Of a stretch of 64,000 nt of DNA, positions 1-9,287 are shown one piece after another. Source of the DNA: Sphingobium yanoikuyae. GTDB lineage: Bacteria > Pseudomonadota > Alphaproteobacteria > Sphingomonadales > Sphingomonadaceae. Each line of letters starts with the position of its first letter. Positions within the stretch are counted from its first letter, which is position 1. A program made the translations under genes and the position numbers. The stretch covers positions 4,487,501-4,551,500 of the forward strand of contig NZ_CP139979.1 in assembly GCF_034424525.1 (NCBI RefSeq). Reading direction: 5' to 3'. A model generated the notes under the pieces. It was given only the letters and a program-made list of their open reading frames with translations, made no database searches and was not told the DNA's origin.

Positions 1-1200
1 GCGCCGACAGACACTTATCGATTACGTGACCAAGCTTCCGGCTTGCGTGATTGCAATGGAGGCGTGCTGTGGTGCCCACCACCTTGGTCGACTTTTCGCC
101 GCGCAGGGGCACGAAATCAGATTGATGTCGCCGGAGTACGTGCGCCCGTATGTTAAAGCGCAGAAGAATGATGATCGTGATGCGGAGGGGATTGCCGAGG
201 CCGCCTCGCGCCCGACGATGCGCTTCGTCGAACTCAAGACTCAGGAGCAGTTGGACATCCAGACCCTCCACCGCGTCAGGTCCCGCCTGGTAGCCGAGCG
301 CACAAACCTCATCAACCAACTGCGGGCGATCCTGCTGGAGCGGGGGACCATTTGCCCGGCCGGACGGCGCAAGCTGGAGCTGGGCATTGATGCCATGCTG
401 GCCGCCGAAGATACGACCCTATCACCACGCTTGAAGCAACTGGTGGGTGAACTGCGTGCCGAATGGCACGAACTTGATACCAAGGTCGAGGCACTGAACG
501 GCGAGTTTGTCGAACTGGCTCGCAATGATGCAGCTGCCCGGCGGCTCACGTCCATCCCCGGCATCGGTACATTGAACGCAACCGCTTTGATTGCAGCCGT
601 GGGCGATGCCAGCAGCTTTGCCAAAGCGCGAGACTTGGGTGCCTGGCTCGGCCTGGTACCCAGGCAACATACTACCGGCGGCAAGCCCCGGCTGCTCGGC
701 ATCTCCAAGCGTGGCAACACCTATTTGCGCACTTTGCTCATCCATGGCGCCCGGGCAGCATTACCGTCACTGGCGCGCAGCGAAACCCCGCTGGGACGTT
801 GGTTAACAGGAATGATCGAGCGAGGAGTTCATCGCAACGCAATCGTCGTCGCATTGGCGAATAAACTGGCGCGGATCGCTTGGGCAGCCCTCCGCAAAGA
901 AGTGAGCTTCGAACGCGGCTATCCAGCAGCGGCATAACGGATCGGCTGCGTGCTTCTGCACGCGTAGCCCAACGATGTTTGCAGGAAGGATCGTGAAGAT
1001 GGCCTGACAGTCGATCGGCGTCTGGAAAGCCCGGGCAAAAAAATGGCACCTGTTGCCGGTTCCCTTATTGTGGCTCCAGACGTGCGGATGTCCATCTTGG
1101 CCACGGGATGCTCCCGTGAGACCGCATACGTTGACGCAGACTGATCAGAACACCGTAAAATCCTACTTGCAAACGGGGCGGGCCATACGTTTTTTTATGT
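1..1200 (+). mobile_element. IS110-family (IS1111-group-like) insertion sequence, left end outside window
   Basis: The stretch holds a transposase frame that is already open at the window edge, followed by about 260 bases without a gene. The non-coding tail contains a perfect 6-bp hairpin just after the gene (948-963, TTCT loop) and a run near 1170-1195 (ACTTGCAAACGGGGCGGGCC) that resembles the subterminal end sequence of IS1111-type elements. The right border at about 1200 is a guess, because IS110 elements make no clear target duplication or terminal inverted repeat. The element sits directly downstream of the MarR/thiolase operon and marks the left edge of the accessory region. Confidence 0.7.
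2..937 (+). CDS. IS110 family transposase (5' end cut by window)
   Basis: This is the DEDD-type transposase of an IS110/IS1111 element, which recombines a circular intermediate into target DNA. The frame is open from base 2, so the GTG at 26 is unlikely to be the true start. About 310 residues are visible against a usual 330-400, and the missing part would hold the first acidic residue of the RuvC-like domain. Visible are the segment MEACCGAHHLG with KNDDRDAE (rest of the RuvC-like domain), and the C-terminal Transposase_20 region beginning SIPGIG and continuing GAWLGLVP and GISKRGN. The frame shows no internal stop, so the gene may be intact. Family assignment is firm; whether the element is active is unknown. 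Confidence 0.9.
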   Translation, partial: RRQTLIDYVTKLPACVIAMEACCGAHHLGRLFAAQGHEIRLMSPEYVRPYVKAQKNDDRDAEGIAEAASRPTMRFVELKTQEQLDIQTLHRVRSRLVAERTNLINQLRAILLERGTICPAGRRKLELGIDAMLAAEDTTLSPRLKQLVGELRAEWHELDTKVEALNGEFVELARNDAAARRLTSIPGIGTLNATALIAAVGDASSFAKARDLGAWLGLVPRQHTTGGKPRLLGISKRGNTYLRTLLIHGARAALPSLARSETPLGRWLTGMIERGVHRNAIVVALANKLARIAWAALRKEVSFERGYPAAA

Positions 1201-1233
1201 CCGGTAATGGGCGCGCCTGGGCACCGGCGGCCT

Positions 1234-1698
1234 TCAGGGCTTGACGATATTTTCCGAAATCGTGTCGAGCAGGCTGTTGAGGCGCTTCAAATCCTCGGCC
1301 GAGAAGCCGGCAAAGGCGACCTCCTCATTCTCCTGCGCGATGCCGGATAGCTGCATCGTGATCGCCTGGCCGCGCTCGGTCAGGAACACGGCATGGGCGC
1401 GCCGATCATCATCCTTCTGCCGCCGTTCCAGCAGGCCGTCGGCACAAAGCCGGTCGATCAGCCGCCCGGCCGATGCCTCGGCCATTTCCAGCAGATTGGC
1501 GATATGGCGCTGGGTCGTGCCGGGATAGCGCGCGACCGCCGCGATCACCGTCCATTGCGAGCGGGTGACGCCCAGCCGCACCACGCTCTGGTCGAAATGC
1601 GCGCGCAACTGACGCGCGATGATCGTCAGCTTCATCGTCGCGTTGCGCATCAGCGCCGGCGGGTTGTCAGCGAGTGTCTTGTCCTGCAGGCTTTCCAT
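1234..1698 (-). CDS. MarR family transcriptional regulator
   Basis: A winged-helix DNA-binding regulator of 154 residues, normal for MarR. The central part reads TQRHIANLLEMAEASAGRLIDRL (recognition helix), followed by the wing (ERRQKDDDRRAHAVFLTERG). The ATG at 1698 is preferred. A longer GTG start at 1788 would add 30 arginine-rich residues and overlap the thiolase stop, but neither start has a clear ribosome-binding site. It lies downstream of the thiolase gene on the same strand and is probably cotranscribed with it, so it may act on the divergent promoter at 3038-3197, where a perfect palindrome is present. MarR proteins commonly sense small phenolic or acyl-CoA ligands; the ligand here is unknown. 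Confidence 0.85.
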   Translation of the reverse strand: MESLQDKTLADNPPALMRNATMKLTIIARQLRAHFDQSVVRLGVTRSQWTVIAAVARYPGTTQRHIANLLEMAEASAGRLIDRLCADGLLERRQKDDDRRAHAVFLTERGQAITMQLSGIAQENEEVAFAGFSAEDLKRLNSLLDTISENIVKP

Positions 1699-1780
1699 TG
1701 TGCGCGCAGCATAGCGCCATCGCGGCGAAACGAAAGCAGCCTCCTCCTGTTCGGCGCAGCGCGGCGGCCGGACGATCCGA

Positions 1781-3037
1781 TCAGACACGTTCGATGATGA
1801 TCGCGGGCGCCATGCCCCCGGCCGCGCACATGGTGATCAGGGCATAGCGGCCGCCACTGCGCTCCAGCTCGTCGAGCGCGGTGCCGATCAGCACCGCCCC
1901 GGTCGCGCCGATCGGGTGGCCGAGCGCGATGGCGCCGCCATTGGGATTGAGCTTGGCGCGGTCGACGCCCAGATCGCGGATGAATTTCTCCGTCACCACG
2001 GCGAAGGCTTCATTGACCTCGAATATGTCGATGTCGGCCACACTCAGCCCGGCCTTGGCCAGCACCTTGCGCGCGGCCGGGACCGGGGCATTCAGCATCA
2101 GCGTCGGATCGTCGCCGACATTGGCGGTCGCGACGATGCGGGCGCGGGGCTTGAGCCCATGGGCGCCGGCATAGGCTTTCGAGGCTAGCAGGATCGCGGC
2201 GGCGCCATCGACCACGCCCGACGAGGTGCCGGCATGATGCAGCGGCTCGATCGCCAGATCGGGATATTTCTGGTTGATGAGCTGGCGGAAGGTCGGCCCG
2301 TCCTGGCGCGAGGGCATGTCCATGAAGGCGGCGAAGGCGGGTTTCAGCCCGGCAAGCTGCTCGGCCGTGGTGTCGGGGCGGGGATATTCCTCATGGTCCA
2401 GCACCACGCTGCCATCCTCGTCATGCACCGGCACGGTCGACCGGGCGAAGCGACCTTCCCTGAGCGCGATGCCGGCGCGGCGCTGGCTTTCGGCGCCGAA
2501 CGCATCCAGATCTTCACGCGTGATCCCTTCCATCGCGGCGATCGCATCGGCGGCGACGCCCTGGTTCGACTGGGGGTGCTTTTCCTGCAAGCGCATATTG
2601 CCGGTGCCGAGGCCGCCAGCGGCCTTCACCCCCGCCTCGCGCAGCGACTGGCCATACCAGGTGACATAGGACATCATCTCGGTGCCGCCGGCGATCACCA
2701 GATCCTCCATGCCCGACATGATCTGCGCCGCGGCCAGGTTGGTGGCGGTCAGGCCGCTGCCGCAGAAGCGATCCAGCGTCACGCCCGAAGCCTTGACGTC
2801 ATAGCCCGCGTCGAGCGCCGCCATCCGGCCAAGGTCGCCGCCCTGTAGCCCCATTTGCGCACTGGTGCCCCAGATGATGTCGTCGACATCGGCGGTGTTC
2901 AGATTGTTGCGATCCTTGAGCGCCTTCAGCACCGCCACCGCAATATGCTGCGGGTGCATGTGCGACAGCGCGCCCTTGCCCATCTTGCCGATGCTGCGCG
3001 GGGTGCGGACGGCATCAATGATATAGGCGTCGGTCAA
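1781..3037 (-). CDS. Acetyl-CoA acetyltransferase (thiolase)
   Basis: A 418-residue thiolase, which cleaves 3-ketoacyl-CoA with CoA (or condenses two acyl-CoAs) in the cytoplasm. The nucleophilic cysteine is C92 in DRFCGSG, the active-site histidine H374 in [11 protein letters not shown], and the second catalytic cysteine C404 in CAAGGM. Length and all three motifs are intact. It is the first gene of a minus-strand unit with the MarR gene behind it and is divergent from the MFS gene at 3198. In this setting it is likely the last step of a side-chain or ring beta-oxidation. Whether it prefers short or long acyl chains cannot be read from sequence. Confidence 0.93.
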   Translation of the reverse strand: MTDAYIIDAVRTPRSIGKMGKGALSHMHPQHIAVAVLKALKDRNNLNTADVDDIIWGTSAQMGLQGGDLGRMAALDAGYDVKASGVTLDRFCGSGLTATNLAAAQIMSGMEDLVIAGGTEMMSYVTWYGQSLREAGVKAAGGLGTGNMRLQEKHPQSNQGVAADAIAAMEGITREDLDAFGAESQRRAGIALREGRFARSTVPVHDEDGSVVLDHEEYPRPDTTAEQLAGLKPAFAAFMDMPSRQDGPTFRQLINQKYPDLAIEPLHHAGTSSGVVDGAAAILLASKAYAGAHGLKPRARIVATANVGDDPTLMLNAPVPAARKVLAKAGLSVADIDIFEVNEAFAVVTEKFIRDLGVDRAKLNPNGGAIALGHPIGATGAVLIGTALDELERSGGRYALITMCAAGGMAPAIIIERV

Positions 3038-3108
3038 GCATCTTCTCCCGGTCTCTTTTCCCGCAGGCGCGGCTCTCGCATCCTATCGCATGGAAGCGGG
3101 ATGGTCCC

Positions 3109-3126
3109 CAATCGCACCGGCGATTG
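3109..3126. promoter_or_regulatory. Palindromic operator candidate in the thiolase/MFS divergent promoter
   Basis: The site is CAATCGC-ACCG-GCGATTG, a perfect 7-bp inverted repeat with a 4-nt centre (18 bp in all). It lies between the divergent starts at 3037 and 3198. Size and symmetry fit a MarR-type dimer site, and a MarR gene lies in the adjacent operon. Binding is inferred, not shown. Confidence 0.5.
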
Positions 3127-3197
3127 ATCGCGCGCCGATTGGCCTGCGCCGCCCGGCTGGTGCAGGCTGGGCGGGCAGATGATGAGGAGGGAGACGG

Positions 3198-4862
3198 ATG
3201 GCGCAAGGCGAAGTCGCGCAGGCGACGGGGGGCAGCTTCGCGCCGCTGCGCGAACCGGTGTTCCGCCGCATCTGGACCGCCAGCCTTCTCTCCAATTTCG
3301 GCCAGCTGATCCTGGGCGTCGGCGCGGCATGGGAAATGACGCGGATGAGCGCGTCGCCCAGCATGGTCGCGCTGGTCCAGACCGCGCTGATGTTGCCGCT
3401 GATGCTGGTGACATTGCCCGCCGGCGCCTTTGCCGACATGTTCGACCGCCGGCGGATCGCGATGAGCGGCCTGGCCTTCTCCATGGCCTGCGCTGCGCTG
3501 CTGACCTTCCTGGCCTGGACCGGGCATAGTTCGCCCTGGATGCTGCTCGCCTTCTGTTCGCTGATCGGTGCGGGCGTCGCGCTCTATTCGCCGGCCTGGC
3601 AGGCGTCGATCAGCGAACAGGTCGGGCCGCGCCTGCTGCCCGCCGCCGTCGCGCTCGGCACGATCAGCTATAATGTCGCGCGCAGCTTCGGCCCGGCGCT
3701 GGGTGGCATCATCGTGCTGGCGGCCGGCGCCCATGCCGCCTTTGCGATCAACGCCATCTGCTATCTGCCGCTGTTCCTCGCCTTCTTCGTCTGGCAGCGG
3801 CGTCATGTGCCCGCGCGCCTGCCGCCCGAACAATTCCACCGGGCGATGGTGTCGGGCATGCGCTATGCGCTGCATGCCGGGGCGATCCGCACGGTGCTGC
3901 TGCGCGCCTTCCTGTTCGGGCTGGCCGGGGCGTCGGCGTCGGCGTTGGCCCCGCTGGTGGCGAAGGATCTGCTGGGTGGCGATGCCAGTGTCTATGGCCT
4001 GTTACTGGGCGCCAGCGGGGTGGGCGCCGTGCTGGGGGCCTTGCTGGTCGGGCCATGCCGCGACCGGTTCGGAACGCAGCGGACGACCGCCGTGCTGGCG
4101 CTGGTCAGCGGGATCGCGCTGGCACTGGTTGGGTTCAGCCGCCATGTGCCGCTCACCTGCCTGGCGTTGCTGGTCGCGGGGGGCGCCAATATCCTGACCA
4201 TCGCCCTGTTGAACGTCGCGGTGCAGCTGTCGGCGCCGCGCTGGGTGACGGCGCGGGCCTTGTCGCTTTTCTCCTCGGCGCTGACCGGCGGCATCGCGAT
4301 TGGCGCGCTGCTTTGGGGGCTGGTGGCGCAAAGCTGGTCGGTCGACATCGCCCTCTATGGATCGGGGCTGGCACTGGCCATATTGCCGTTGCTGGGCTGG
4401 CTGCTGCCACTGCCCGAAACCAGCGAGGCGGATGTCGAGCCCTTCATCATTGCGGGCGAACCGGAAGTCGGGATGGCGCTCACCCGTCGTTCCGGCCCGG
4501 TCATCATCGAGATCGACTATGATGTCGATCCCGACCAGGCGCGCGATTTCTATGCGGCGATGGTGGAGGTGCAGCGCACCCGGATGCGCAATGGCGGCTT
4601 CAACTGGTCGATCGCGCGCGACATCGCCGATCCCGCGCTGTGGACCGAGCGCTATCAATGTCCGACCTGGGGCGATTATCTCCATATGCGCGATCGTTTC
4701 ACCCAGGCCGACAAGCTGGCGCAGCAGGTGGCGCGCGCCTTTGACCGCAAGGCGGGCGAGGTGCGGGTGCGGCGGCGGCTGGAGCGGCCCTTCGGATCGG
4801 TCCGCTGGCGCGCGGACTCGCCCGATCCGCGACAGGATACGATCGGATATCTTGGCCCCTGA
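3198..4862 (+). CDS. MFS transporter of the MFS_3 (DUF894, EntS-like) family with C-terminal cytoplasmic domain
   Basis: A 554-residue inner-membrane transporter. Residues about 15-410 form the hydrophobic MFS core, with the loop motif DMFDRRRIA between helices 2 and 3. Residues about 430-554 are soluble and read like the small domain found at the C terminus of many DUF894 proteins (EIDYDVDPDQARDFYAAM, with a conserved WTERYQCPTW segment). EntS-type members export siderophores or other small hydrophobic compounds, so efflux of a substrate or intermediate is the likely role. The start at 3198 follows a strong AGGAGGGA. The next gene is a TonB receptor 132 bases downstream. Confidence 0.88.
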   Translation: MAQGEVAQATGGSFAPLREPVFRRIWTASLLSNFGQLILGVGAAWEMTRMSASPSMVALVQTALMLPLMLVTLPAGAFADMFDRRRIAMSGLAFSMACAALLTFLAWTGHSSPWMLLAFCSLIGAGVALYSPAWQASISEQVGPRLLPAAVALGTISYNVARSFGPALGGIIVLAAGAHAAFAINAICYLPLFLAFFVWQRRHVPARLPPEQFHRAMVSGMRYALHAGAIRTVLLRAFLFGLAGASASALAPLVAKDLLGGDASVYGLLLGASGVGAVLGALLVGPCRDRFGTQRTTAVLALVSGIALALVGFSRHVPLTCLALLVAGGANILTIALLNVAVQLSAPRWVTARALSLFSSALTGGIAIGALLWGLVAQSWSVDIALYGSGLALAILPLLGWLLPLPETSEADVEPFIIAGEPEVGMALTRRSGPVIIEIDYDVDPDQARDFYAAMVEVQRTRMRNGGFNWSIARDIADPALWTERYQCPTWGDYLHMRDRFTQADKLAQQVARAFDRKAGEVRVRRRLERPFGSVRWRADSPDPRQDTIGYLGP

Positions 4863-4994
4863 ACGGCGCGCGGCAACGCCGAGGCGATGAGTCAGCCGCC
4901 GGCCGCTTATCTGCGCGCGAGACCGCGGTTCTCGGCCTTATCATGCCGCCCATAGGGAGGGCCGGACCACCGGCACCGATCATGGGAGGCAAGG

Positions 4995-7184
4995 ATGATC
5001 CATCGGAAGACGCTTATTCGTTCGTCGGGCATTGGCGCGGCCATGCTGCTGGCCACCGTGTCGCACCTGGCCGTCGCGCAGGAGGCGGCGCCGCCGCCGG
5101 CCCAGAATGACCAGGATCTGATCATCGTCACCGCCCAGCGCCGCGCCGAATTGTCGCGCGACGTGCCGATCAGCATCACCACCGTCACCCAGGATCAGCT
5201 GACCAGCGCCGGCGCCAGCCAGCTCACCGACATCGCCACCGTCACCCCGGCGCTGCGCTTCGACAGCGCGGCCGCCTTCGTCCAACCGACCATTCGCGGT
5301 GTCGGCACGGCGGTCGCCAGCTCGGGCGGCGGCGCCAATGTCGGCATCTATGTCGACGGCTTCTATTCGCCCAACCCGCTGGCGGCCGATTTCCAGTTGA
5401 TGAGCCTGAAAAGCGTGCAGGTGCTGAAAGGACCGCAGGGCACGCTGTTCGGCCGCAACACCACCGGCGGCGCGATCCTGCTGACCACGGCCGATCCCAG
5501 CAGCGACGGCTCGGGCGAGTTCGAGGTCAGCTATGGTCGCTTCAACAGCCTGGCGGTGCAGGGCTATGCCACCTTCGGCGTGGTCCAGGATGTGGCGATG
5601 GATGTCGAAGGGCTGTTCCGGCGCGGCAATGGCTTCGTCCATAATATCACCACCGGCAGCGACCGGGACGGGCGCTACAGCAACTGGTCGGTGCGAACGG
5701 GGATCAAGGCGGACCTGAGCGATTCCGTGTCGCTGCTGCTGCGCTACACCCATAGCGACACCGATGATCCGACCCTGCTCAACACCAATATCTATGTCGG
5801 CGACGATATTGGCGGCGCGGGCACCAACCTGCCGCCCAGCCTCTACGCGACCAAACATGATGAAGTGGCGACCGGCGGCCCGACCGAATTCCTGTCGAAC
5901 AATGACGTGATCCAGGCCACGCTGAAGGCGGACCTGGGCTTTGCCGACCTCACCTCCTACACCCAGTATCGCGACGAAAATTCGCTGATCGTCGAGGATC
6001 TGGACAGCACGGCGGCGAATATCTTCCTGCTGCACATTCCAGTGCGCAGCCAGACCGTTTCGCAGGAATTGCTGCTCACCTCGAAGCCGGGCGGACCGCT
6101 GCAATGGACCGCCGGCCTCTTCTACTTCAACAACAAGGACCGATGGGGCACGCGGGTCGGCACGCCGACCGCCGGCGATCCGCTCGCCAGCATTGCGCTG
6201 GGCGGTTCGGGCACCAACAGCAAATCCTATGCCGCCTTTGCCGACCTCACCTATGCCTTCACGCCCGACCTGTTCCTGACGGTGGGCGGGCGCTACAGCC
6301 ACGACAGGATCGGCGACGCCTATTACATCATCCCCTTCTCCGGCGTGCGCACCTATGTGCCCGACCTCAAGGGCAACAAGTTCACGCCGCGCGCGGTGCT
6401 GCGCTACAAGCCCAGCGAGGAATCGAGCGTCTACGCCTCCTATAGCAAGGGCTATAAGTCGGGCATTCTCGACGTTGGCGGCAATACCGGCAACAAGGTC
6501 GCGCCGGAGGATATCGACGCCTTTGAAGCGGGCTTCAAATATGATGACCGGCGCCTGTCGGTCGACCTGTCGGCCTATTATTATGATTACAAGAATCTGC
6601 AGGTGTCGCTCTATCGCGGCAACCCGCCCTCGGCCCAGATCATCAACGCCGCCTCGTCGGAAATCTATGGTCTGGAAGGCCAGCTCTCCTATCGGCTGAC
6701 CGACCGGTTCCAGTTCAATGTCGGCGCCGCCTATACCCATGCGCGCTACACCAATTTCGAGGATGCGCCGATCTATACGCGCTGCACGCTCGCCAGTTGC
6801 GCGGCGCAGGGGATCAGCTTCGTCGTCGTGCCGACCCAGCTCAACGACGTGCATATGCAGCGCACGCCCGACTTCACCGGCAATGTCGGCGCGCGCTATA
6901 CGCTGGACCTGGCCGGCGGGTCGCTCGCCTTGTCGGGCAATCTCTATTACACCTCGAAATTCTATTTCGGCCCGTCCGGCACCCAGTTCGCGCAGAAGGG
7001 CTATGAGGTGCTGGCGCTGCGCGCGGAATGGACCGACGCCAGCGACCGTTTCTCGCTGGCCGTCTTCGGCGATAATGTCACCGACAGCCGCTACCGCACC
7101 CAGGTGCTCAGCAATAATTTCGGCATCGGCAATGTCTGGAGTGCGCCCGCGACCTGGGGTGTCCAGGCCGGCGTCAAATTCTGA
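4995..7184 (+). CDS. TonB-dependent receptor
   Basis: An outer-membrane receptor of 729 residues. A Sec signal peptide ends near AVAQEA (about residue 29). The plug domain follows (IIVTAQRRAE as TonB-box-like start, DVPISITTVT, then VLKGPQGTLFGRNTTGGAI), and then a beta-barrel ending in WGVQAGVKF, with the terminal aromatic residue expected by the barrel assembly machinery. The plug type is common in sphingomonad receptors for aromatic and terpenoid-like compounds as well as siderophores. The start is supported by GGGAGGCAAGG. It is followed after 20-26 bases by a dehydrogenase gene, so it is probably the uptake step of the catabolic unit at 4995-9186. Confidence 0.93.
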   Translation: MIHRKTLIRSSGIGAAMLLATVSHLAVAQEAAPPPAQNDQDLIIVTAQRRAELSRDVPISITTVTQDQLTSAGASQLTDIATVTPALRFDSAAAFVQPTIRGVGTAVASSGGGANVGIYVDGFYSPNPLAADFQLMSLKSVQVLKGPQGTLFGRNTTGGAILLTTADPSSDGSGEFEVSYGRFNSLAVQGYATFGVVQDVAMDVEGLFRRGNGFVHNITTGSDRDGRYSNWSVRTGIKADLSDSVSLLLRYTHSDTDDPTLLNTNIYVGDDIGGAGTNLPPSLYATKHDEVATGGPTEFLSNNDVIQATLKADLGFADLTSYTQYRDENSLIVEDLDSTAANIFLLHIPVRSQTVSQELLLTSKPGGPLQWTAGLFYFNNKDRWGTRVGTPTAGDPLASIALGGSGTNSKSYAAFADLTYAFTPDLFLTVGGRYSHDRIGDAYYIIPFSGVRTYVPDLKGNKFTPRAVLRYKPSEESSVYASYSKGYKSGILDVGGNTGNKVAPEDIDAFEAGFKYDDRRLSVDLSAYYYDYKNLQVSLYRGNPPSAQIINAASSEIYGLEGQLSYRLTDRFQFNVGAAYTHARYTNFEDAPIYTRCTLASCAAQGISFVVVPTQLNDVHMQRTPDFTGNVGARYTLDLAGGSLALSGNLYYTSKFYFGPSGTQFAQKGYEVLALRAEWTDASDRFSLAVFGDNVTDSRYRTQVLSNNFGIGNVWSAPATWGVQAGVKF

Positions 7185-7210
7185 TCGGCACGGCAAGGGA
7201 GAGGATGGCG

Positions 7211-8248
7211 ATGGGCAAGCACTATCGGGTGATCCAGTGGGCCACCGGCAATATCGGCGGCCGCGCCCTGCGAGCGGTGATCGAGCATCCGGGGCTGGAC
7301 CTTGTCGGTCTGTGGGTCAGTTCGGCGGCCAAGGCGGGGCAGGATGCCGGCACGCTCGCCGGCACCGCGCCGCAGGGCATCGTTGCGACCAGCGATGTCG
7401 ACGCACTGGTCGCAACCCCGGCCGATTGCGTCCTCTATATGCGGCAGGGGACCGACATGGACGAACTGTGCCGGCTGCTGGCATCGGGCAAGAATGTCGT
7501 CACCACGCGCGGCGATTTCCATCATCCCGCCTCCATGGACCCGGATGTTCGCGCCCGGATCGAGGCGGCCTGCCAGGCCGGCAACAGCTCGATCTACAGC
7601 ACCGGCTCCAGCCCCGGTTTCGTGACCGAGGCGCTGACCATTCCCTTGCTCTCGCTCTCGCGCCGGCATGACTGCCTGACGATCGACGAGTTTGCCGACA
7701 TGGAAAGCCGGGATTCGCCCGACCTGCTGTTCAACATCATGGGCTATGGCGTTGCGCCGACCGCGTTCGACCAGCGCAAGGTCGATTATGTGAAGCATGA
7801 TTTTGCCGGCTCGCTCGCCCAGCTGGCCGACGCCGCCGGCATCGCGGTCGACCGGTGGGAAGCGTTCGGCGAAATGGCGGCGGCGACCCGCAATGTGACG
7901 ATCGCGGCCGGCACGATCGCCGCCGGCACCGTCGGCGCCCAGCGCATCACCATATCGGGGATGCAGGGCGACAAGGCCGTGCTGCGCTTCCGCGCCAACT
8001 GGTATTGCACCCGCGACATCGACCGCCCCGACTGGGAATTGCGCGAGTCCGGCTGGCGTATCCGGGTTGAGGGCGACACGCCGCTCGACGTCCACATCAC
8101 ATTCCCGGTCGCGCCGGAGGATTATGCCGCCTTCACGCCGGGCCTGACCGCCCATCGCGCGGTGAATGCCATTGCGGCCGTGTGCGATGCGCCACCGGGC
8201 ATCCGCACCACCGCCGACCTGCCGCAGATCATCGCGCAACTGGGATGA
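7211..8248 (+). CDS. DapB-like NAD(P)-binding dehydrogenase (dihydrodipicolinate reductase family)
   Basis: A cytoplasmic oxidoreductase of about 345 residues. The N terminus has a Rossmann fold with the fingerprint VIQWATGNIGGRALRAV, typical of proteins annotated as dihydrodipicolinate reductase-like or 2,4-diaminopentanoate dehydrogenase-like. Such proteins are frequent in alicyclic and steroid catabolic clusters rather than in lysine synthesis. The ATG at 7211 lies nine bases after GGAG and is preferred over ATG 7205. The stop overlaps the next start by ATGA, so translation of the two is likely coupled. The substrate is unknown. Confidence 0.82.
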   Translation: MGKHYRVIQWATGNIGGRALRAVIEHPGLDLVGLWVSSAAKAGQDAGTLAGTAPQGIVATSDVDALVATPADCVLYMRQGTDMDELCRLLASGKNVVTTRGDFHHPASMDPDVRARIEAACQAGNSSIYSTGSSPGFVTEALTIPLLSLSRRHDCLTIDEFADMESRDSPDLLFNIMGYGVAPTAFDQRKVDYVKHDFAGSLAQLADAAGIAVDRWEAFGEMAAATRNVTIAAGTIAAGTVGAQRITISGMQGDKAVLRFRANWYCTRDIDRPDWELRESGWRIRVEGDTPLDVHITFPVAPEDYAAFTPGLTAHRAVNAIAAVCDAPPGIRTTADLPQIIAQLG

Positions 8249-9186
8249 GCATGGACAGGATCGACTTTACCGGCCGCACCATTCTCATCACCGGCGCTGG
8301 CGGGGGCCTGGGCCGTGCCTATGCGCTGGACATCGCCGCGCGGGGCGGTGCCGTCATCGTCAATGATCTGGGCGGATCGGTGACGGGGGAGGGAGCGTCC
8401 GCGACCATGGCCGATGCCGTCGTGGCGGAAATCGTCGCGGCGGGCGGCATCGCGCTCGCCAATGGCGATGATGTGTCGTCGCCCGACGGCGCGCAGGCAA
8501 TGATCGACCTCGCCATCGCCCGCTTCGGCCGGATCGACGCGGTGATCGCCAATGCCGGCAATATGCGCTTTGCGCCGGTCGAGGATCTGACGGCGGCTGA
8601 TCTCGATGCGCTGCTCGCCGTCCATGTGCGCGGCTCCTTCAATGTCGCGCGCGCTGCCTGGCCGCATATGCGGGCGCAGGGCGGGGGTCGGCTGGTGCTC
8701 ACCACATCGGGCGGCGGCATGCTGGGGATGGGGCAATTGTCCGCCTATGGCGCGGCGAAGGGCGGCGTCATGGGGCTGATGCATAATCTGGCGGAGGAAG
8801 GGCGTCCCCTTGGCATCCTCTGCAACGCGGTGATGCCCAATGCCGCCAGCCGCATGTCGGCGGGCATGAGCGAGGGGACGCTGGGGCATAATCCCTGGGG
8901 CCGGGCGCTCGGCCCCAGTTTCGATCCACGCTTCACCGCCGGCCTGGTCGCATATCTGGCCCATGAGCGCTGCACCTCGACCCACAGCATCTATTCCGCG
9001 CTCGGCGGCCGGATCGCACGGGTGTTCGTCGGCGCGACCACGGGATGGGACCATGGGCTGGACGCGCCGCCGACCGCCGAGGATGTCGCCGCCCATATCG
9101 ACAGGATCCGTGACGATGGCGCCGGCTATGCCATCCCGACCGATATCTTCGACGAGTTCCGCATCGTGGCCGAGGGGCGGGGCTAG
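8245..9186 (+). CDS. SDR family oxidoreductase, hydroxyacyl-CoA dehydrogenase-like
   Basis: A 313-residue short-chain dehydrogenase. It has the NAD-binding motif GAGGGLGRAYA (17-27), NAG at 103-105, and catalytic S155, Y168 and K172 (YGAAK). The insert after strand 2 (VNDLGGSVTGEG) resembles the 3-hydroxyacyl-CoA dehydrogenase domain of peroxisomal multifunctional enzyme type 2. That suggests oxidation of a 3-hydroxyacyl-CoA in the same pathway as the thiolase. The start is set by the ATGA overlap with the preceding gene; a longer frame from 8182 would run into that gene. It is the last gene before two stem-loops. Confidence 0.88.
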   Translation: MSMDRIDFTGRTILITGAGGGLGRAYALDIAARGGAVIVNDLGGSVTGEGASATMADAVVAEIVAAGGIALANGDDVSSPDGAQAMIDLAIARFGRIDAVIANAGNMRFAPVEDLTAADLDALLAVHVRGSFNVARAAWPHMRAQGGGRLVLTTSGGGMLGMGQLSAYGAAKGGVMGLMHNLAEEGRPLGILCNAVMPNAASRMSAGMSEGTLGHNPWGRALGPSFDPRFTAGLVAYLAHERCTSTHSIYSALGGRIARVFVGATTGWDHGLDAPPTAEDVAAHIDRIRDDGAGYAIPTDIFDEFRIVAEGRG

Positions 9187-9187
9187 A

Positions 9188-9230
9188 GCATTCTGAAGTC
9201 GGCTGGAACAGCCGACGACTCGCAGAATGC
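9188..9230 (+). terminator. Nested stem-loop after the SDR gene
   Basis: Outer arms GCATTCTG (9188-9195) and CAGAATGC (9223-9230) enclose inner arms GTCGGCTG (9198-9205) and CAGCCGAC (9209-9216) with a GAA loop. It begins two bases after the SDR stop. There is no U-run directly after it, so it may protect or end the mRNA, or act together with the next hairpin. Confidence 0.5.
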
Positions 9231-9247
9231 GGCAAACAAAAGGAAAT

Positions 9248-9287
9248 TAGAGCATCCTCCGATCCAACCTCATCGGAGGATGCTCTA
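9248..9287. terminator. Perfect 16-bp hairpin between convergent genes
   Basis: The arms at 9248-9263 and 9272-9287 are perfectly complementary, with an 8-nt loop. The right arm contains the stop codon of the minus-strand SDR gene. It sits between converging genes, so a bidirectional terminator is the simplest reading; a family of dispersed palindromes is an alternative. Confidence 0.6.

Noticed and set aside
4980..7196. A 738-codon open frame on the minus strand opposite the first TonB receptor
   Set aside because: Its translation is repetitive and rich in Arg, Ala, Gly and Gln with no domain pattern, while the plus strand has signal peptide, plug and barrel motifs. It is a by-product of high GC.
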